From NCBI RefSeq assembly GCF_004522105.1, contig NZ_SPUJ01000004.1, positions 620,001 to 684,000 on the forward strand: DNA of 64,000 bases. Direction: 5' to 3'. Source of the DNA: Nocardioides sp. 1609. Its GTDB lineage: Bacteria > Actinomycetota > Actinomycetes > Propionibacteriales > Nocardioidaceae. The notes beneath the pieces were generated by a model, which was not told the DNA's origin, searched no databases, and saw only the letters and a program-made list of their open reading frames with translations. Position 1 is the first letter of the stretch. Every line of letters begins with the position of its first letter. Below, piece after piece: positions 41,603 to 51,213 of the stretch. Position numbers and translations under genes: made by a program.

Positions 41603-43226
41603 CCCACACCGCGGTGTCGGCCGGCAGCACCCCGCCGAAGGGACCGCTGGCCAGCAGGAGGTCGCCGTCCGGCAGCGCGACCGCGTCGGTCCCGCAGTTG
41701 AGCGCGATCGTCACGTCGCCGCGCTCGACGAGCAGGACCTCGCCCTCGACCCGGACGTCGACGTCGCGGTCGCCGGGCAGGGTCCGCCGGGCGGCCAGCG
41801 CCGCCCGGTAGAGCTCCAGGGTCGAGTCGGGGTCGCCGGCCTGCGCCTCGACGGTCAGGGCCGCCCACGCGGCGGGCTGGGGGATCCACGGCTGGTCGGA
41901 GCCGTCGGGGGAGAAGCCGAACGGCGCGGTGTCGCCCGACCACGGCATCGGCACCCGGCAGCCGTCGCGCCCGACCTCGCCGGTCCGGAACCAGGACGGG
42001 TCCTGCCGGTCCTGCGGGGCGACGTCCACCTGCTCGAGGCCGAGCTCCTCGCCCTGGTAGAGGTACGACGACCCGGGCAGAGCCAGCATCGTGAGCGTCG
42101 CCGCGCGGGCCCGGGCCAGGCCGCGCGCACCCCCGCCGTAGCGGGTGACGTGGCGGACGACGTCGTGGTTGCTCAGCACCCAGGTGGGTGTCGCGCCGAC
42201 CGGGTCGAGCGCCGCGAAGGTGCCGGTGACGACGTCGGCGAACTGCTGCGCCGACCAGTCGGCGAGCAGCCACAGGAAGTTGAACGACTGGTTCATCTCG
42301 TCGGGCCGGACGTACAGCGCGCCGGCCTCGAGGGACTTGGCCCACGCCTCGGCGACGTCCATCCGGTCGCCGTCGTACTCGTCGAGCACCCGGCGCCAGC
42401 GCCGGTACACGTCGTGCACCTCGGGCTGGTCCCACATCGGCTCGTCGAAGTCGGTGCGGGCGACCATTGCCTCCTCGCGGACCTGGTTGGGGTCGCGGCC
42501 CTCGGTGCCCTCCGGCAGCACCTGGTCGCGCAGGCTCTCCTCCTTGAGCAGGCCGTGCGCGACGTCGACACGGAACCCGTCGGCGCCGCGGTCGAGCCAG
42601 AACCGGAGCACCGACTCGAACATGTCGCCGATCTCGGGGTTGCGCCAGTCGAGGTCGGGCTGGCTGGTGTCGAAGAGGTGGAGGTACCACTGGGAGCGGC
42701 CGTCGGGACCGTCGGGGACCCGGGTCCAGGCCGGCCCGCCGAAGACGGACTGCCAGTTGTTGGGCGGCTCGCCGCCGTCGAGCCCGCGGCCCTCGCGGAA
42801 CAGGTAGCGGGCCCGCTCGGGGCTGCCGGGTGCGGCGGCCAGGGCGGCCCGGAACCAGGCGTGCTCGTCGGAGGTGTGGTTCGGCACCAGGTCGACGATG
42901 ACCCTGATGCCGAGGTCGTGGGCGCGCGCGACCAGGTCGTCGGCGTCCGCGAGGCTGCCGAACAGCGGGTCGACGTCGAGGTAGTCGGCGACGTCGTAGC
43001 CGTGGTCGTGCTGCGGTGAGCGGTAGAACGGCGTGATCCAGACGGCGTCCACGCCGAGGTCGCGGAGGTACGGCAGCCGGCTGGTGATGCCGGGCAGGTC
43101 GCCGATGCCGGGCCCGCCCGCGCGGGTGCCGGACGAGGCGAAGCTGCGGACGTAGACCTGGTAGATGACGGCGTCGCGCCACCAGGGTGCCCGGGTGTCG
43201 GCCGGGGTGTCGGCGGGGGTGCTCAC
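41580..43226 (-). CDS. GH13 alpha-glucosidase (oligo-1,6-glucosidase-like)
   Basis: A 548-residue glycoside hydrolase family 13 enzyme, with no signal peptide and therefore cytoplasmic. The conserved regions are VIVDLVPNHTSDEHAWF, GFRVDVAHGL (Asp nucleophile), VAEAWAKS (general acid Glu) and VLSNHDVVRH. It should hydrolyse alpha-1,4 or alpha-1,6 glucosides such as maltose or isomaltose, although transglycosylating relatives exist. GTG 43226 overlaps the stop of the upstream hotdog-like gene (GTGA), so the two form one unit. Confidence 0.9.
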   Translation of the reverse strand: MSTPADTPADTRAPWWRDAVIYQVYVRSFASSGTRAGGPGIGDLPGITSRLPYLRDLGVDAVWITPFYRSPQHDHGYDVADYLDVDPLFGSLADADDLVARAHDLGIRVIVDLVPNHTSDEHAWFRAALAAAPGSPERARYLFREGRGLDGGEPPNNWQSVFGGPAWTRVPDGPDGRSQWYLHLFDTSQPDLDWRNPEIGDMFESVLRFWLDRGADGFRVDVAHGLLKEESLRDQVLPEGTEGRDPNQVREEAMVARTDFDEPMWDQPEVHDVYRRWRRVLDEYDGDRMDVAEAWAKSLEAGALYVRPDEMNQSFNFLWLLADWSAQQFADVVTGTFAALDPVGATPTWVLSNHDVVRHVTRYGGGARGLARARAATLTMLALPGSSYLYQGEELGLEQVDVAPQDRQDPSWFRTGEVGRDGCRVPMPWSGDTAPFGFSPDGSDQPWIPQPAAWAALTVEAQAGDPDSTLELYRAALAARRTLPGDRDVDVRVEGEVLLVERGDVTIALNCGTDAVALPDGDLLLASGPFGGVLPADTAVWVRRRSSR

Positions 43227-43939
43227 GCGAAGTCCTTCGGGTCGACCGCGAACCAGACGTGCGCCGCGGTCGCGAGCAGGCGACCGTCCCCGGCGTACAG
43301 CGAGGAGGCGGTGAACGTCTTGCGCCCGTCGGTGCCGCGCGCCCCGCCCACGACGACGTGCGCCTCGCCGGCACGGGGCAGGTCGAGGACGTCGGCGCTC
43401 ATCGAGCCGAGCACCATCAGTCGTTCCTCGAGGTCGCCGGCCCAGCCGCCGACGCAGTCGAGCGCGGCCCAGGTGGTGGGCAGGTCGACGTCGGTGCCGG
43501 GGGTCCAGGTCGCGGCGACGCGCACCCGGCCCCCGGCGTCCTCGGCGACGCGGCCGGGGAAGATGCGCAGCCCGTCGCCGGGAGCGCGGTCGGTGCCGCA
43601 GGAGAAGCAGGACGGGAACGGGTGCGACGTCAGTCCGGAGTAGCGGGTCTCGGCGTCGCGGGCGGTCGCCGCGTCGACCGGCTCGACGGGGCCGGGGGCC
43701 TCGGCGGCGGGCGCCGCCCGGCCGACGAGGACGTCCCCCCGGGACGCCGTGACGGCGCCGTCGTCGTCGCGGACGACGTCGAGCGGCACCTCGAGCGGCG
43801 GCGGGGTGCGCAGCACGACGTGGGCCGGGCCGGGCGACAGGAACGCGGCCAGCGCGCCCGCCGTCCAGCCGCCGTTGCCGGAGGACGCGGGCCCACGGTG
43901 GCGGGTGGCGATGGTCAGGAGAGCGGGCTGGTCGGACAC
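43223..43939 (-). CDS. hotdog-fold thioesterase-like protein
   Basis: A 238-residue soluble protein. The N-terminal GNGGWTAGALAAFL, the CFSCGTDRAPGDGLRIFPGR segment and the late WAALDCVGGWAGDLEERLMV resemble actinobacterial double-hotdog proteins of the thioesterase superfamily; activity is not established. The start is set at GTG 43939 because TAGCGT (43947-43952) lies 7 bases upstream, the leaderless pattern seen in neighbours; GTG 43948 overlaps that hexamer. It is coupled to the glucosidase gene. Confidence 0.65.
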   Translation of the reverse strand: MSDQPALLTIATRHRGPASSGNGGWTAGALAAFLSPGPAHVVLRTPPPLEVPLDVVRDDDGAVTASRGDVLVGRAAPAAEAPGPVEPVDAATARDAETRYSGLTSHPFPSCFSCGTDRAPGDGLRIFPGRVAEDAGGRVRVAATWTPGTDVDLPTTWAALDCVGGWAGDLEERLMVLGSMSADVLDLPRAGEAHVVVGGARGTDGRKTFTASSLYAGDGRLLATAAHVWFAVDPKDFA

Positions 43940-44031
43940 GTCGACCACGCTACTGGCCGCGCGGACGGCTTCCGAGCCGGAGGCGGCCGGCACCGGTGGT
44001 GGGTCGCCCGGCGAGCCGGGCGTCCCGAGGA

Positions 44032-45372
44032 CTACTTCTTGATGGCCTGGTAGCGGTCGAGGGCCTCCAGGCGCTCGGCGGCGTGGTCGACCAGCGGCTC
44101 CGGGTAGCCGACCCGGCGGCGGTCCTCGGCGCTGGGGTCGTGCGGGTCCTCGACGTCGGCGAGCTCGGGCACCCAGGTGCGCACGTAGGTGGCGTCGGGG
44201 TCGAACTTGCGTCCCTGGCTCGTCGGGTTGAAGACCCGGAAGAACGGCGAGGCGTCGGTGCCGCTGCCCGCCGTCCACTGCCAGCCGTGGTTGTTGGAGG
44301 CGAGGTCGCCGTCGACGAGCCAGCGCAGGAAGTGCCGTGCGCCGTGCTGCCACTCGACGTGGAGGTCCTTGACCAGGAAGCTGGCGGTGATCATGCGGAG
44401 CCGGTTGTGCATCCACCCGGTCGCGCGGAGCTGCCGCATGCCGGCGTCGACGACGGGGAAGCCGGTGCGGCCCTCGCGCCAGGCGTCGAAGTCGGCGCCG
44501 GGCTCGTCGTAGGTCATCGCGGCGTACTCCCGGCGGAGGTACTCGCGGGCGCTGTCGGGCCGCTGGAAGAGGACGTCGGCGTAGAACTCGCGCCAGGCGA
44601 TCTCCTGCCGGTAGGTCGTGGCCCCCTTGCCCTGGCGGCTCGCGAGGTCGGCGAGCAGCGTGCGCGGGTGGATCTCGCCGTACTTGAGGTGGTGGCTCAT
44701 CCGCGAGGTGCCCTCGACGCCCGGGAGGTCGCGGGCGCCGTCGTAGTCGACGACCTTGTCGAGGAACTCCTCCCACGCCCGGTGGGCGGCCTCCTCGCCG
44801 GCCTCCGGCAGGTCGAGGCCGTCGGGGAGCGTCACGTCGGGGAGGTCGACGGTCTCCGCCAGGTGCCGCCAGCGGGCGTCACCGGGCAGCGGGTCGGCCG
44901 GGGCGCGCCAGCCGTGCTCGGCCCAGGCCCGTGAGAACGGCGTGAACACCCGGTACGACGTGCCGCTGCCGTTGGTCACGCGGTCCGGCGCGACGGCGTA
45001 CGGCGAGCCCGTGCGGACCAGCTCGATGCCGGCGTCGCGGAGCGCGCCCTCGACCGCGGCGTCGCGCTGGGCGCCGTACGGGCCGTAGTCGGCGGCGACG
45101 TGCACGCGGGTCGCCCCGACCTCCTGCGCGGCCAGCAGCACCTCGCGCACGGGGTCGCCGCGGACCACCGAGACCGGGACGTCGCGCCGCAGCGAGCGCA
45201 GGCTGTCGACCAGGTAGGAGCGGCGTGAGAGGCCCGAGGGGTCCCACAGCGCAGGGTCGAGGACGAACAGCGGGAGGGTCGGTCCATCGGCGAGGGCGGC
45301 GAGCAGCGCGGGGTTGTCGGCGGTGCGCAGGTCGCGGCGGAACCACATCACGGAGGTCGTCTGGTCGGCCAT
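44032..45372 (-). CDS. phr: deoxyribodipyrimidine photo-lyase
   Basis: A 446-residue flavoprotein that splits cyclobutane pyrimidine dimers with blue light. The N-terminal antenna domain begins VMWFRRDLRTADNPALLAAL. The FAD/DNA domain shows the series WREFYADVL, GFPVVDAGMRQLRATGWMHN, RMITASFLVKDLHVEWQHGA and NNHGWQWTAGSGTDASPFFR. ATG 45372 is preceded by AGGGTGG. It is divergent from the IdeR-like gene. Confidence 0.95.
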   Translation of the reverse strand: MADQTTSVMWFRRDLRTADNPALLAALADGPTLPLFVLDPALWDPSGLSRRSYLVDSLRSLRRDVPVSVVRGDPVREVLLAAQEVGATRVHVAADYGPYGAQRDAAVEGALRDAGIELVRTGSPYAVAPDRVTNGSGTSYRVFTPFSRAWAEHGWRAPADPLPGDARWRHLAETVDLPDVTLPDGLDLPEAGEEAAHRAWEEFLDKVVDYDGARDLPGVEGTSRMSHHLKYGEIHPRTLLADLASRQGKGATTYRQEIAWREFYADVLFQRPDSAREYLRREYAAMTYDEPGADFDAWREGRTGFPVVDAGMRQLRATGWMHNRLRMITASFLVKDLHVEWQHGARHFLRWLVDGDLASNNHGWQWTAGSGTDASPFFRVFNPTSQGRKFDPDATYVRTWVPELADVEDPHDPSAEDRRRVGYPEPLVDHAAERLEALDRYQAIKK

Positions 45373-45433
45373 CGGTCCACCCTGGTCCAGCGCGGTCCGG
45401 CACGCCTCGCCCCGATGGGTAAGAATGGTTCTC

Positions 45434-46120
45434 GTGAGCGACCTCATCGACACCACCGAGATGTATCTCCGGACCATCTACGAGCTGGTCGAGGAGGGCA
45501 TCGTCCCGCTCCGGGCCCGCATCGCCGAGCGCCTGCACCAGAGCGGGCCGACCGTCTCCCAGACCGTGGCCCGGATGGAGCGCGACGGACTGCTCACCGT
45601 CGAGGGCGACCGGCACCTCGAGCTCACCGACGACGGCAACCGCCTCGCCACCCGCGTGATGCGCAAGCACCGGCTCGCCGAGCGGCTCCTCACCGACGTC
45701 ATCGGCCTCGAGTGGGAGCTCGTGCACGAGGAGGCGTGCCGCTGGGAGCACGTGATCTCCGAGACCGTGGAGCGGCGCCTGATCGAGCTGCTCGACCACC
45801 CGACGTCCTCGCCGTACGGCAACCCGATCCCCGGCCTCGCCGAGCTCGGCCAGACCGAGCTCCCCGAGTCATTCATGACCGACGTCGAGCCGCTGTCGCG
45901 CGCCGCGAGCGACGTCGAGGGCCGGGTGCTGGTGCGCCGGATCTCGGAGGAGATGCAGAAGGACGAGGCACTGATGAGCGCGATGCGCCGCGTCGGCGCC
46001 CTCCCCGACAAGACCATCACCATCGTCGCCACCGCCGACGGCGTCCTGGTGGGCTCCGGCGGCGAGACCGCCGAGATCGTCCCCGAGGCCGCCGAGCACA
46101 TCTTCGTCAAGCGGCTCTGA
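45434..46120 (+). CDS. DtxR/IdeR family metal-dependent regulator
   Basis: A 228-residue regulator. Residues 1-70 form the winged helix (LIDTTEMYLRTIYELVEEGI, RLHQSGPTVSQTVARMERDG), 75-140 the dimerisation and metal-binding domain (HEEACRWEHVISETVERRL, with Cys102-like and His ligands), and the C-terminal 75 residues an SH3/FeoA-like domain. Length and order match IdeR, the iron-dependent repressor of siderophore genes. GTG 45434 matches the IdeR N-terminus; ATG 45425 is also in frame. TAAGAAT lies just upstream. Confidence 0.93.
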   Translation: MSDLIDTTEMYLRTIYELVEEGIVPLRARIAERLHQSGPTVSQTVARMERDGLLTVEGDRHLELTDDGNRLATRVMRKHRLAERLLTDVIGLEWELVHEEACRWEHVISETVERRLIELLDHPTSSPYGNPIPGLAELGQTELPESFMTDVEPLSRAASDVEGRVLVRRISEEMQKDEALMSAMRRVGALPDKTITIVATADGVLVGSGGETAEIVPEAAEHIFVKRL

Positions 46121-46137
46121 GCCGGCCGGCGCCCGGG

Positions 46138-46195
46138 ATTTCCCCGGTCGACCGGGGATCCCTGAACTTGGCGGCCGATATCCCGGCCCCCCAGT

Positions 46196-46222
<27 letters not shown>
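46138..46222. repeat. paired palindromes flanking a hairpin
   Basis: Two copies of TCCCCGGTCGACCGGGGA (46141-46158 and within the perfect 22-bp palindrome 46201-46222) lie as direct repeats on either side of a hairpin with CTGAACT/AGTTCAG arms (about 46161-46199). They separate the convergent IdeR-like and sirtuin genes; the second copy encodes the last codons of the sirtuin. Confidence 0.85.
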
Positions 46223-47074
<852 letters not shown>

Positions 47075-47132
47075 GGCTCCAGCCTACGAACGGCTGCACA
47101 ACCGGGCGCGCGTCCTGTTGACTGTGCGCCAC

Positions 47133-47148
47133 CGTGACCGCCGTCACA
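47133..47148 (+). promoter_or_regulatory. possible CRP/GlxR-type site
   Basis: CGTGACCGCCGTCACA matches TGTGA-N6-TCACA with one mismatch and contains a perfect GTGAC-N4-GTCAC palindrome. It lies 31 bases upstream of the carrier gene. Confidence 0.35.
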
Positions 47149-47179
47149 GCACCATCCGCACCGGCTCCCAGGGGGACGC

Positions 47180-48061
47180 ATGGACGACTCCGCGTTGATC
47201 ACCGTCGGACTGCCGATCGCCCTGGCGATCGTGATGTTCGGGCTGGGGCTCTCGCTGCGCGTCGACGACTTCCGTCGGGTCGCGCGCTCGCCCAGGGCGG
47301 TGGTGGTCGCGCTGGTCCTGCAGATCCTGGTGCTGCCGGTCATCGCGTTCGGGCTGGTCACGGCCTTCGACCTCGATCCGCTGCTCGCGGTCGGCGTGAT
47401 GCTGCTGGCGGCCTCGCCCGGCGGAACGACGGCCAACCTGTTCAGCCACCTGTTCCACGGCGACGTCGCGCTCAACGTCAGCCTGACGGCGATCAACTCG
47501 GTGCTGGCGGCGTTCACGATCCCGCTCGTCACCAACTTCGCCATCGGCCACTTCGACGCCGACGGCGACCTCGGGCTGCAGCTCGGCAAGGTGGTCCAGG
47601 TGATCGCGATCGTCCTGGTCCCGGTGGGGATCGGGATGGTGGTGCGCAGCCGCGACCCCGGCTTCGCCGACCGTGCCGACAAGCCCGTGCGCATCTTCTC
47701 GATCGCCGTGCTCGTCGTCGTCGCGGTCGGTGCGCTGCTCGGTGAGCGCGAGAACCTCGGCGACTACGTGCAGGAGGTCGGAGCCGTCACGGCCCTGTTC
47801 TGCCTGGCCAGCCTGACCCTCGGCTACCTCGGGGCCCGGGTCTTCCGGCTGGAGGAGCGCCAGGCGGTGGCGTGCGCGATGGAGATCGGCATCCACAACA
47901 CCACCGTGGCGCTCACCATCGCGCTCAGCGTGCTCGACAGCACCGAGGTCGCCATCCCGAGCGCGGTCTACAGCGTGGTCATGTACGTGCTCGCGACGGC
48001 GTTCGGCTTCCTCATCACCCGCGGGCGCCGGACGGCGGACGTGGCGACCGCCACGTCCTAG
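47180..48061 (+). CDS. bile acid:sodium symporter (SBF) family transporter
   Basis: A 293-residue membrane protein with 9-10 hydrophobic helices. Family segments: PIALAIVMFGLGLSLRVDDF, AASPGGTTANLFSHLFHGDV and MEIGIHNTTVALTIAL. Members move organic anions, bile-acid-like molecules or related metabolites with sodium; the substrate is unknown. ATG 47180 follows CAGGGGGACGC. A CRP-like palindrome lies upstream. Confidence 0.9.
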   Translation: MDDSALITVGLPIALAIVMFGLGLSLRVDDFRRVARSPRAVVVALVLQILVLPVIAFGLVTAFDLDPLLAVGVMLLAASPGGTTANLFSHLFHGDVALNVSLTAINSVLAAFTIPLVTNFAIGHFDADGDLGLQLGKVVQVIAIVLVPVGIGMVVRSRDPGFADRADKPVRIFSIAVLVVVAVGALLGERENLGDYVQEVGAVTALFCLASLTLGYLGARVFRLEERQAVACAMEIGIHNTTVALTIALSVLDSTEVAIPSAVYSVVMYVLATAFGFLITRGRRTADVATATS

Positions 48062-48074
48062 GTCGGCTCGAGGG

Positions 48075-48344
48075 TCAGGCGCCGTAGCGGAGCCGGGCCC
48101 GGGCCCGGGCCTTCTCCGCCTCGGCCTCGCGGTTCTTGGGTGGAGCGGTCGTCACCAGGTCGGCCAGCAGGTGCCGCGTGGTGTGGGCGACCTCGTCGAC
48201 CGCGCGGTCGAACGCGGCCTGGTTGGCCGCCGACGGCTTGGTCGTGCCAGCGACCTTGCGGACGTACTGCAGCGCGGCGGCGTGCACCTCGTCACCGGTG
48301 GCCGGCGGCTCGAAGTTGTTCAGCGGGCGGATGTTGCGGCACAT
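48075..48344 (-). CDS. DUF2277 family protein
   Basis: An 89-residue protein starting MCRNIRPLNNFEPPATGDEV, the hallmark of the DUF2277 family of unknown function. The rest is helical with an Arg-rich C-terminus. ATG 48344 follows TAGCCT (48351-48356) by 6 bases. It is convergent with the SBF carrier gene. Confidence 0.92.
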   Translation of the reverse strand: MCRNIRPLNNFEPPATGDEVHAAALQYVRKVAGTTKPSAANQAAFDRAVDEVAHTTRHLLADLVTTAPPKNREAEAEKARARARLRYGA

Positions 48345-48400
48345 GGCTCCAGGCTACGACGACCGGTGGCCCGGCAGGCGGGTGTCGGGAGCGCCGTCGG

Positions 48401-48476
48401 GCGGGTAACTCACCGTTACGCGTACCTACCCGCCCGAATTCGGGCGGGTAGGTGCGGTGAACGGTGAGTTACCCGC
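48401..48476. repeat. large two-level palindrome
   Basis: Outer 17-bp perfect arms (48401-48417 with 48460-48476) enclose a perfect 30-bp palindrome (48424-48453, centred on GAATTC). It begins 56 bases upstream of the DUF2277 start and ends 12 bases beyond the stop of the propeller gene. Confidence 0.9.
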
Positions 48477-48488
48477 TACCCGGCGCGC

Positions 48489-50516
48489 TCAGCCTAGGTC
48501 GAGGAACGCGACGTCCTCGCCGGTCACGAGGGCGACCCGGCCGCGGGGGAGCGGGACCAGGCGAACCTCGGCGACGTCGTCGCCGAACTCGACGCGGGTG
48601 AGCTCCTCGCGCATCCGTCCGCCGCCGAGCTGCAGCTTCGCGACGTAACCGGCGCGGCCCCTCGAGAGGACCGTCAGGGCGATCCGCTGGTCGGGCAGCC
48701 AGGTGAACTGGCGCGGGTCGTCGCCGGCGCGGGCATGGGTGCCGCGGCCGAACGACGTGACGTCGAGCCGGACCGGGTCGGTGATGTCGGTGACGTCGAA
48801 GAGCCCCGCCTGGGCGCCGGACCCGCCGCGCGGTCCCTGCGGCCCGGCGCCGACCCCGATGAAGCGGCGCGGGCCGAGCGGGTGCAGGTAGGTGGAGAAG
48901 CCGGGGATCTTCAGCTCGCCGAGCAGGGTCGGCCTCGTGACGTCGCCGAGGTCGACGGCGTAGAGCGGGTCGACCTGCCGGAACGTCACGAGCAGGGCGA
49001 GGTCGTCGAACCAGCGGACCGCCTTGATGTCCTCGTCCACGCCGAGCCGGTCGATCCGTCCGACCTCCACGAGCGCGTCGCCCTCGGCGCGCATCGTGAC
49101 GATGGAGTTCCAGCGACCGGTCTCCGACGAGGGGCCCACGGCCAGGCGCAGGACGCCGTCGGCCTCGTCCATGGACCACCGGTCGCGGACGGTGCCCTCG
49201 ACCTCGCCGGCGCCGACGTACGACGCCCCGGTGCCGTCGAGCGCGAAGTCGTAGACGTGCGTGGTGCCGTCGGAGCCGCCGACGCTGTCGACGAGCGGGC
49301 AGAGGTCCCAGCAGCCGTCGAGCCCGCTGCCGCTGGAGGCGAGGTAGAGGTGGTCGGTCGACTCGTAGGTCAGCGGGGCGTCGCCGGCCAGCCCGAGCGA
49401 CTCGACCTCGCCGGGGGCATCGGCGCCGAACCCGACGACGGCCATGGTGGCCAGGCCGAGCTCGGCGCGCGGGACCGCGACCCGGGCGCAGTCGAGCAGG
49501 TCGGTGGGCTCGCCGCCGTCGACCGACACGTGCGGGAGCCAGTCGTCGAGCGTGGACTCCTCGACCGCCTGCCTGTTGACCTCCAGGGCGCGGCCGCCGC
49601 GCCTGAGGTCGAGGTCGGGCAGGCCCTTCGACAGCACCAGCCGCACGTCGGTGCCGTGCTGGCGGGCCGCGACGAGGGAGGCGTCGTAGTCGACGGTCTG
49701 CTCGAGGGCGGGTGCGGCAGGGTCGGTGAGGTCGACCGTCAGCACCCGGGTCTGCGGCGAGGCCGGCTCGACGTAGGAGTAGCGGTACGCGCCGCCGTAG
49801 CCGGTCGACCCGCGGGTGCCGTCGTTGCCGATCGCGACCACCCGGTCGCCGGTGAGCAGGATCTCGCCGTCGTGGAAGTCGCCGAGGTCGAGGCTGCCGA
49901 GCTCGGCGACCTCGTCGCCGGCGACGTCGTACGTCGTGAGCTCGGAGCCGCGCAACCGCACCAGGACCTCGCCGTCGGTCTTGACGTGGTCGGGCTCGTC
50001 GACCCCGGCCTCCTGCACGTTGGTGCCGGTGTCGGTCGCCTCTGCGGCGGAGGTGTAGCTCGCGAGGCTCTTGGAGCTCTGCTCGCTCGCCGGGCTGGGG
50101 ATCGAGGCCATGTCCCGCGCGCCCCAGTACGGGTAGCCGCCGTCCCAGCCCCACCGGGTGACCCGGTCGAGGCCCTCGTCGACGTAGTGCTCCAGCAGGT
50201 CGGCACAGGACGCCGGCTCCTGCAGCTCGCCGTGGAACGCCGCCGGGGTGAGGTCGGGCGCGGCCCCGCTGCCGCCGCCGGGACCGCCGGCACGGGGGAC
50301 GTCGCCGGGCGGGTCCTGCTGGACCACGAGGGTGCCGGCGACGAAGGCGGCCGCGACGCCACCGATCACGGCGACCCCGGTCAGCGACCTCCTCAGGCGC
50401 CGCTCGGGACGACGCCTCGCGTCGGCGGCCGCCTCGCGGCGGGCCTCGCGCAGGATGGCGTCGACGGGGGCCGGGCCGACGGGCAGGTCGTCCCACTGGC
50501 GTTCGAGGTCGGTCAT
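48489..50516 (-). CDS. membrane-anchored beta-propeller protein (Beta_propel family)
   Basis: A 675-residue protein: a cytoplasmic N-terminus (about 1-45, LERQWDDLPVGPAPVDAILR), one transmembrane helix (SLTGVAVIGGVAAAFVAGTL), then a large extracytoplasmic beta-propeller with segments such as AEATDTGTNVQEAGVDEPDH and VDPLYAVDLGDVTRPTLLGE, typical of the secreted Beta_propel family. Its start overlaps the stop of an ECF sigma gene (ATGA). The short cytoplasmic tail may therefore act as an anti-sigma domain, but no zinc motif is visible. Confidence 0.87.
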   Translation of the reverse strand: MTDLERQWDDLPVGPAPVDAILREARREAAADARRRPERRLRRSLTGVAVIGGVAAAFVAGTLVVQQDPPGDVPRAGGPGGGSGAAPDLTPAAFHGELQEPASCADLLEHYVDEGLDRVTRWGWDGGYPYWGARDMASIPSPASEQSSKSLASYTSAAEATDTGTNVQEAGVDEPDHVKTDGEVLVRLRGSELTTYDVAGDEVAELGSLDLGDFHDGEILLTGDRVVAIGNDGTRGSTGYGGAYRYSYVEPASPQTRVLTVDLTDPAAPALEQTVDYDASLVAARQHGTDVRLVLSKGLPDLDLRRGGRALEVNRQAVEESTLDDWLPHVSVDGGEPTDLLDCARVAVPRAELGLATMAVVGFGADAPGEVESLGLAGDAPLTYESTDHLYLASSGSGLDGCWDLCPLVDSVGGSDGTTHVYDFALDGTGASYVGAGEVEGTVRDRWSMDEADGVLRLAVGPSSETGRWNSIVTMRAEGDALVEVGRIDRLGVDEDIKAVRWFDDLALLVTFRQVDPLYAVDLGDVTRPTLLGELKIPGFSTYLHPLGPRRFIGVGAGPQGPRGGSGAQAGLFDVTDITDPVRLDVTSFGRGTHARAGDDPRQFTWLPDQRIALTVLSRGRAGYVAKLQLGGGRMREELTRVEFGDDVAEVRLVPLPRGRVALVTGEDVAFLDLG

Positions 50517-51064
50517 GAGGTCGTCTCTTCTGTGAAGTCGGGTCGCAGGTCGGTGAGGTGGTCGTTGGCGGCGAGCTGGGCGAGCGACCGCGAGAGCCGG
50601 CTCTTGACGGTGCCGGCCGGGATCGCCAGCGCCTCGGCGGTCTGCTGCTCGGTGAGGCCGGCGAAGTAGCGCAGCACGACGACGTCGCGGTTCGGCTTGC
50701 TCAGCCCGGCCAGGGCGCGGTGGACGGCGTCCGCGGTGTCGACGCGGGCCGTCTCGTCGTGGGCGGTGTCGTGACCGGGCCGGTCGGGCAGCCGCTCCGT
50801 CGGGCGCTCGCCCCACCAGCGCCGACGCTTGCTGTCGCGCAGGCAGTTGAGCAGCATCCGGTAGACGTAGGCCGCCCGGTTGTCGGCGCCGGAGACGCTC
50901 GGCCAGGCCGTGTAGCAGCGCACCAGCGTGGTCTGGGCGAGGTCCTCGGCCTCGTGCGGCGAGCACCCGAGGAAGACCGCCGAGCGGACCAGCGACGCCC
51001 AGGCCCCGCGGGCGTAGGCGGCGAAGTCGGCGTCGGCGGTGGCCGTGTCGCGGTCGTGGTCCAT
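50513..51064 (-). CDS. ECF RNA polymerase sigma factor (SigE family)
   Basis: A 183-residue extracytoplasmic-function sigma factor. Region 2 includes RSAVFLGCSPHEAEDLAQTT and NRAAYVYRMLLNCLRDSKRR; region 4 has KPNRDVVVLRYFAGLTEQQT and IPAGTVKSRLSRSLAQL. ATG 51064 is chosen with CGGAG upstream; a longer frame runs through the tandem repeat. It is coupled to the propeller membrane protein, which probably reports an envelope signal to it. Confidence 0.92.
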   Translation of the reverse strand: MDHDRDTATADADFAAYARGAWASLVRSAVFLGCSPHEAEDLAQTTLVRCYTAWPSVSGADNRAAYVYRMLLNCLRDSKRRRWWGERPTERLPDRPGHDTAHDETARVDTADAVHRALAGLSKPNRDVVVLRYFAGLTEQQTAEALAIPAGTVKSRLSRSLAQLAANDHLTDLRPDFTEETTS

Positions 51065-51079
51065 GGGCTCCGGCCGTCG

Positions 51080-51131
51080 TCGGTGGGTGGGGTCGGTGGG
51101 TGGGGTCGGTGGGTGGGGTCGGTGGGCGGGG
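51080..51131. repeat. 13-bp G-rich tandem repeat
   Basis: Nearly four copies of TCGGTGGGTGGGG (the last with a T-to-C change) lie 16 bases upstream of the sigma factor start. The + strand could form G-quadruplexes; the sigma transcript carries the C-rich strand. Confidence 0.9.
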
Positions 51132-51213
51132 TTCATCCCTACGACGCGGCGTGGTCGCCCCGGGGTTCCACCGGGTGGCCAGAACGTGCACCGGTCCTGC
51201 CACGATGGGCGGC

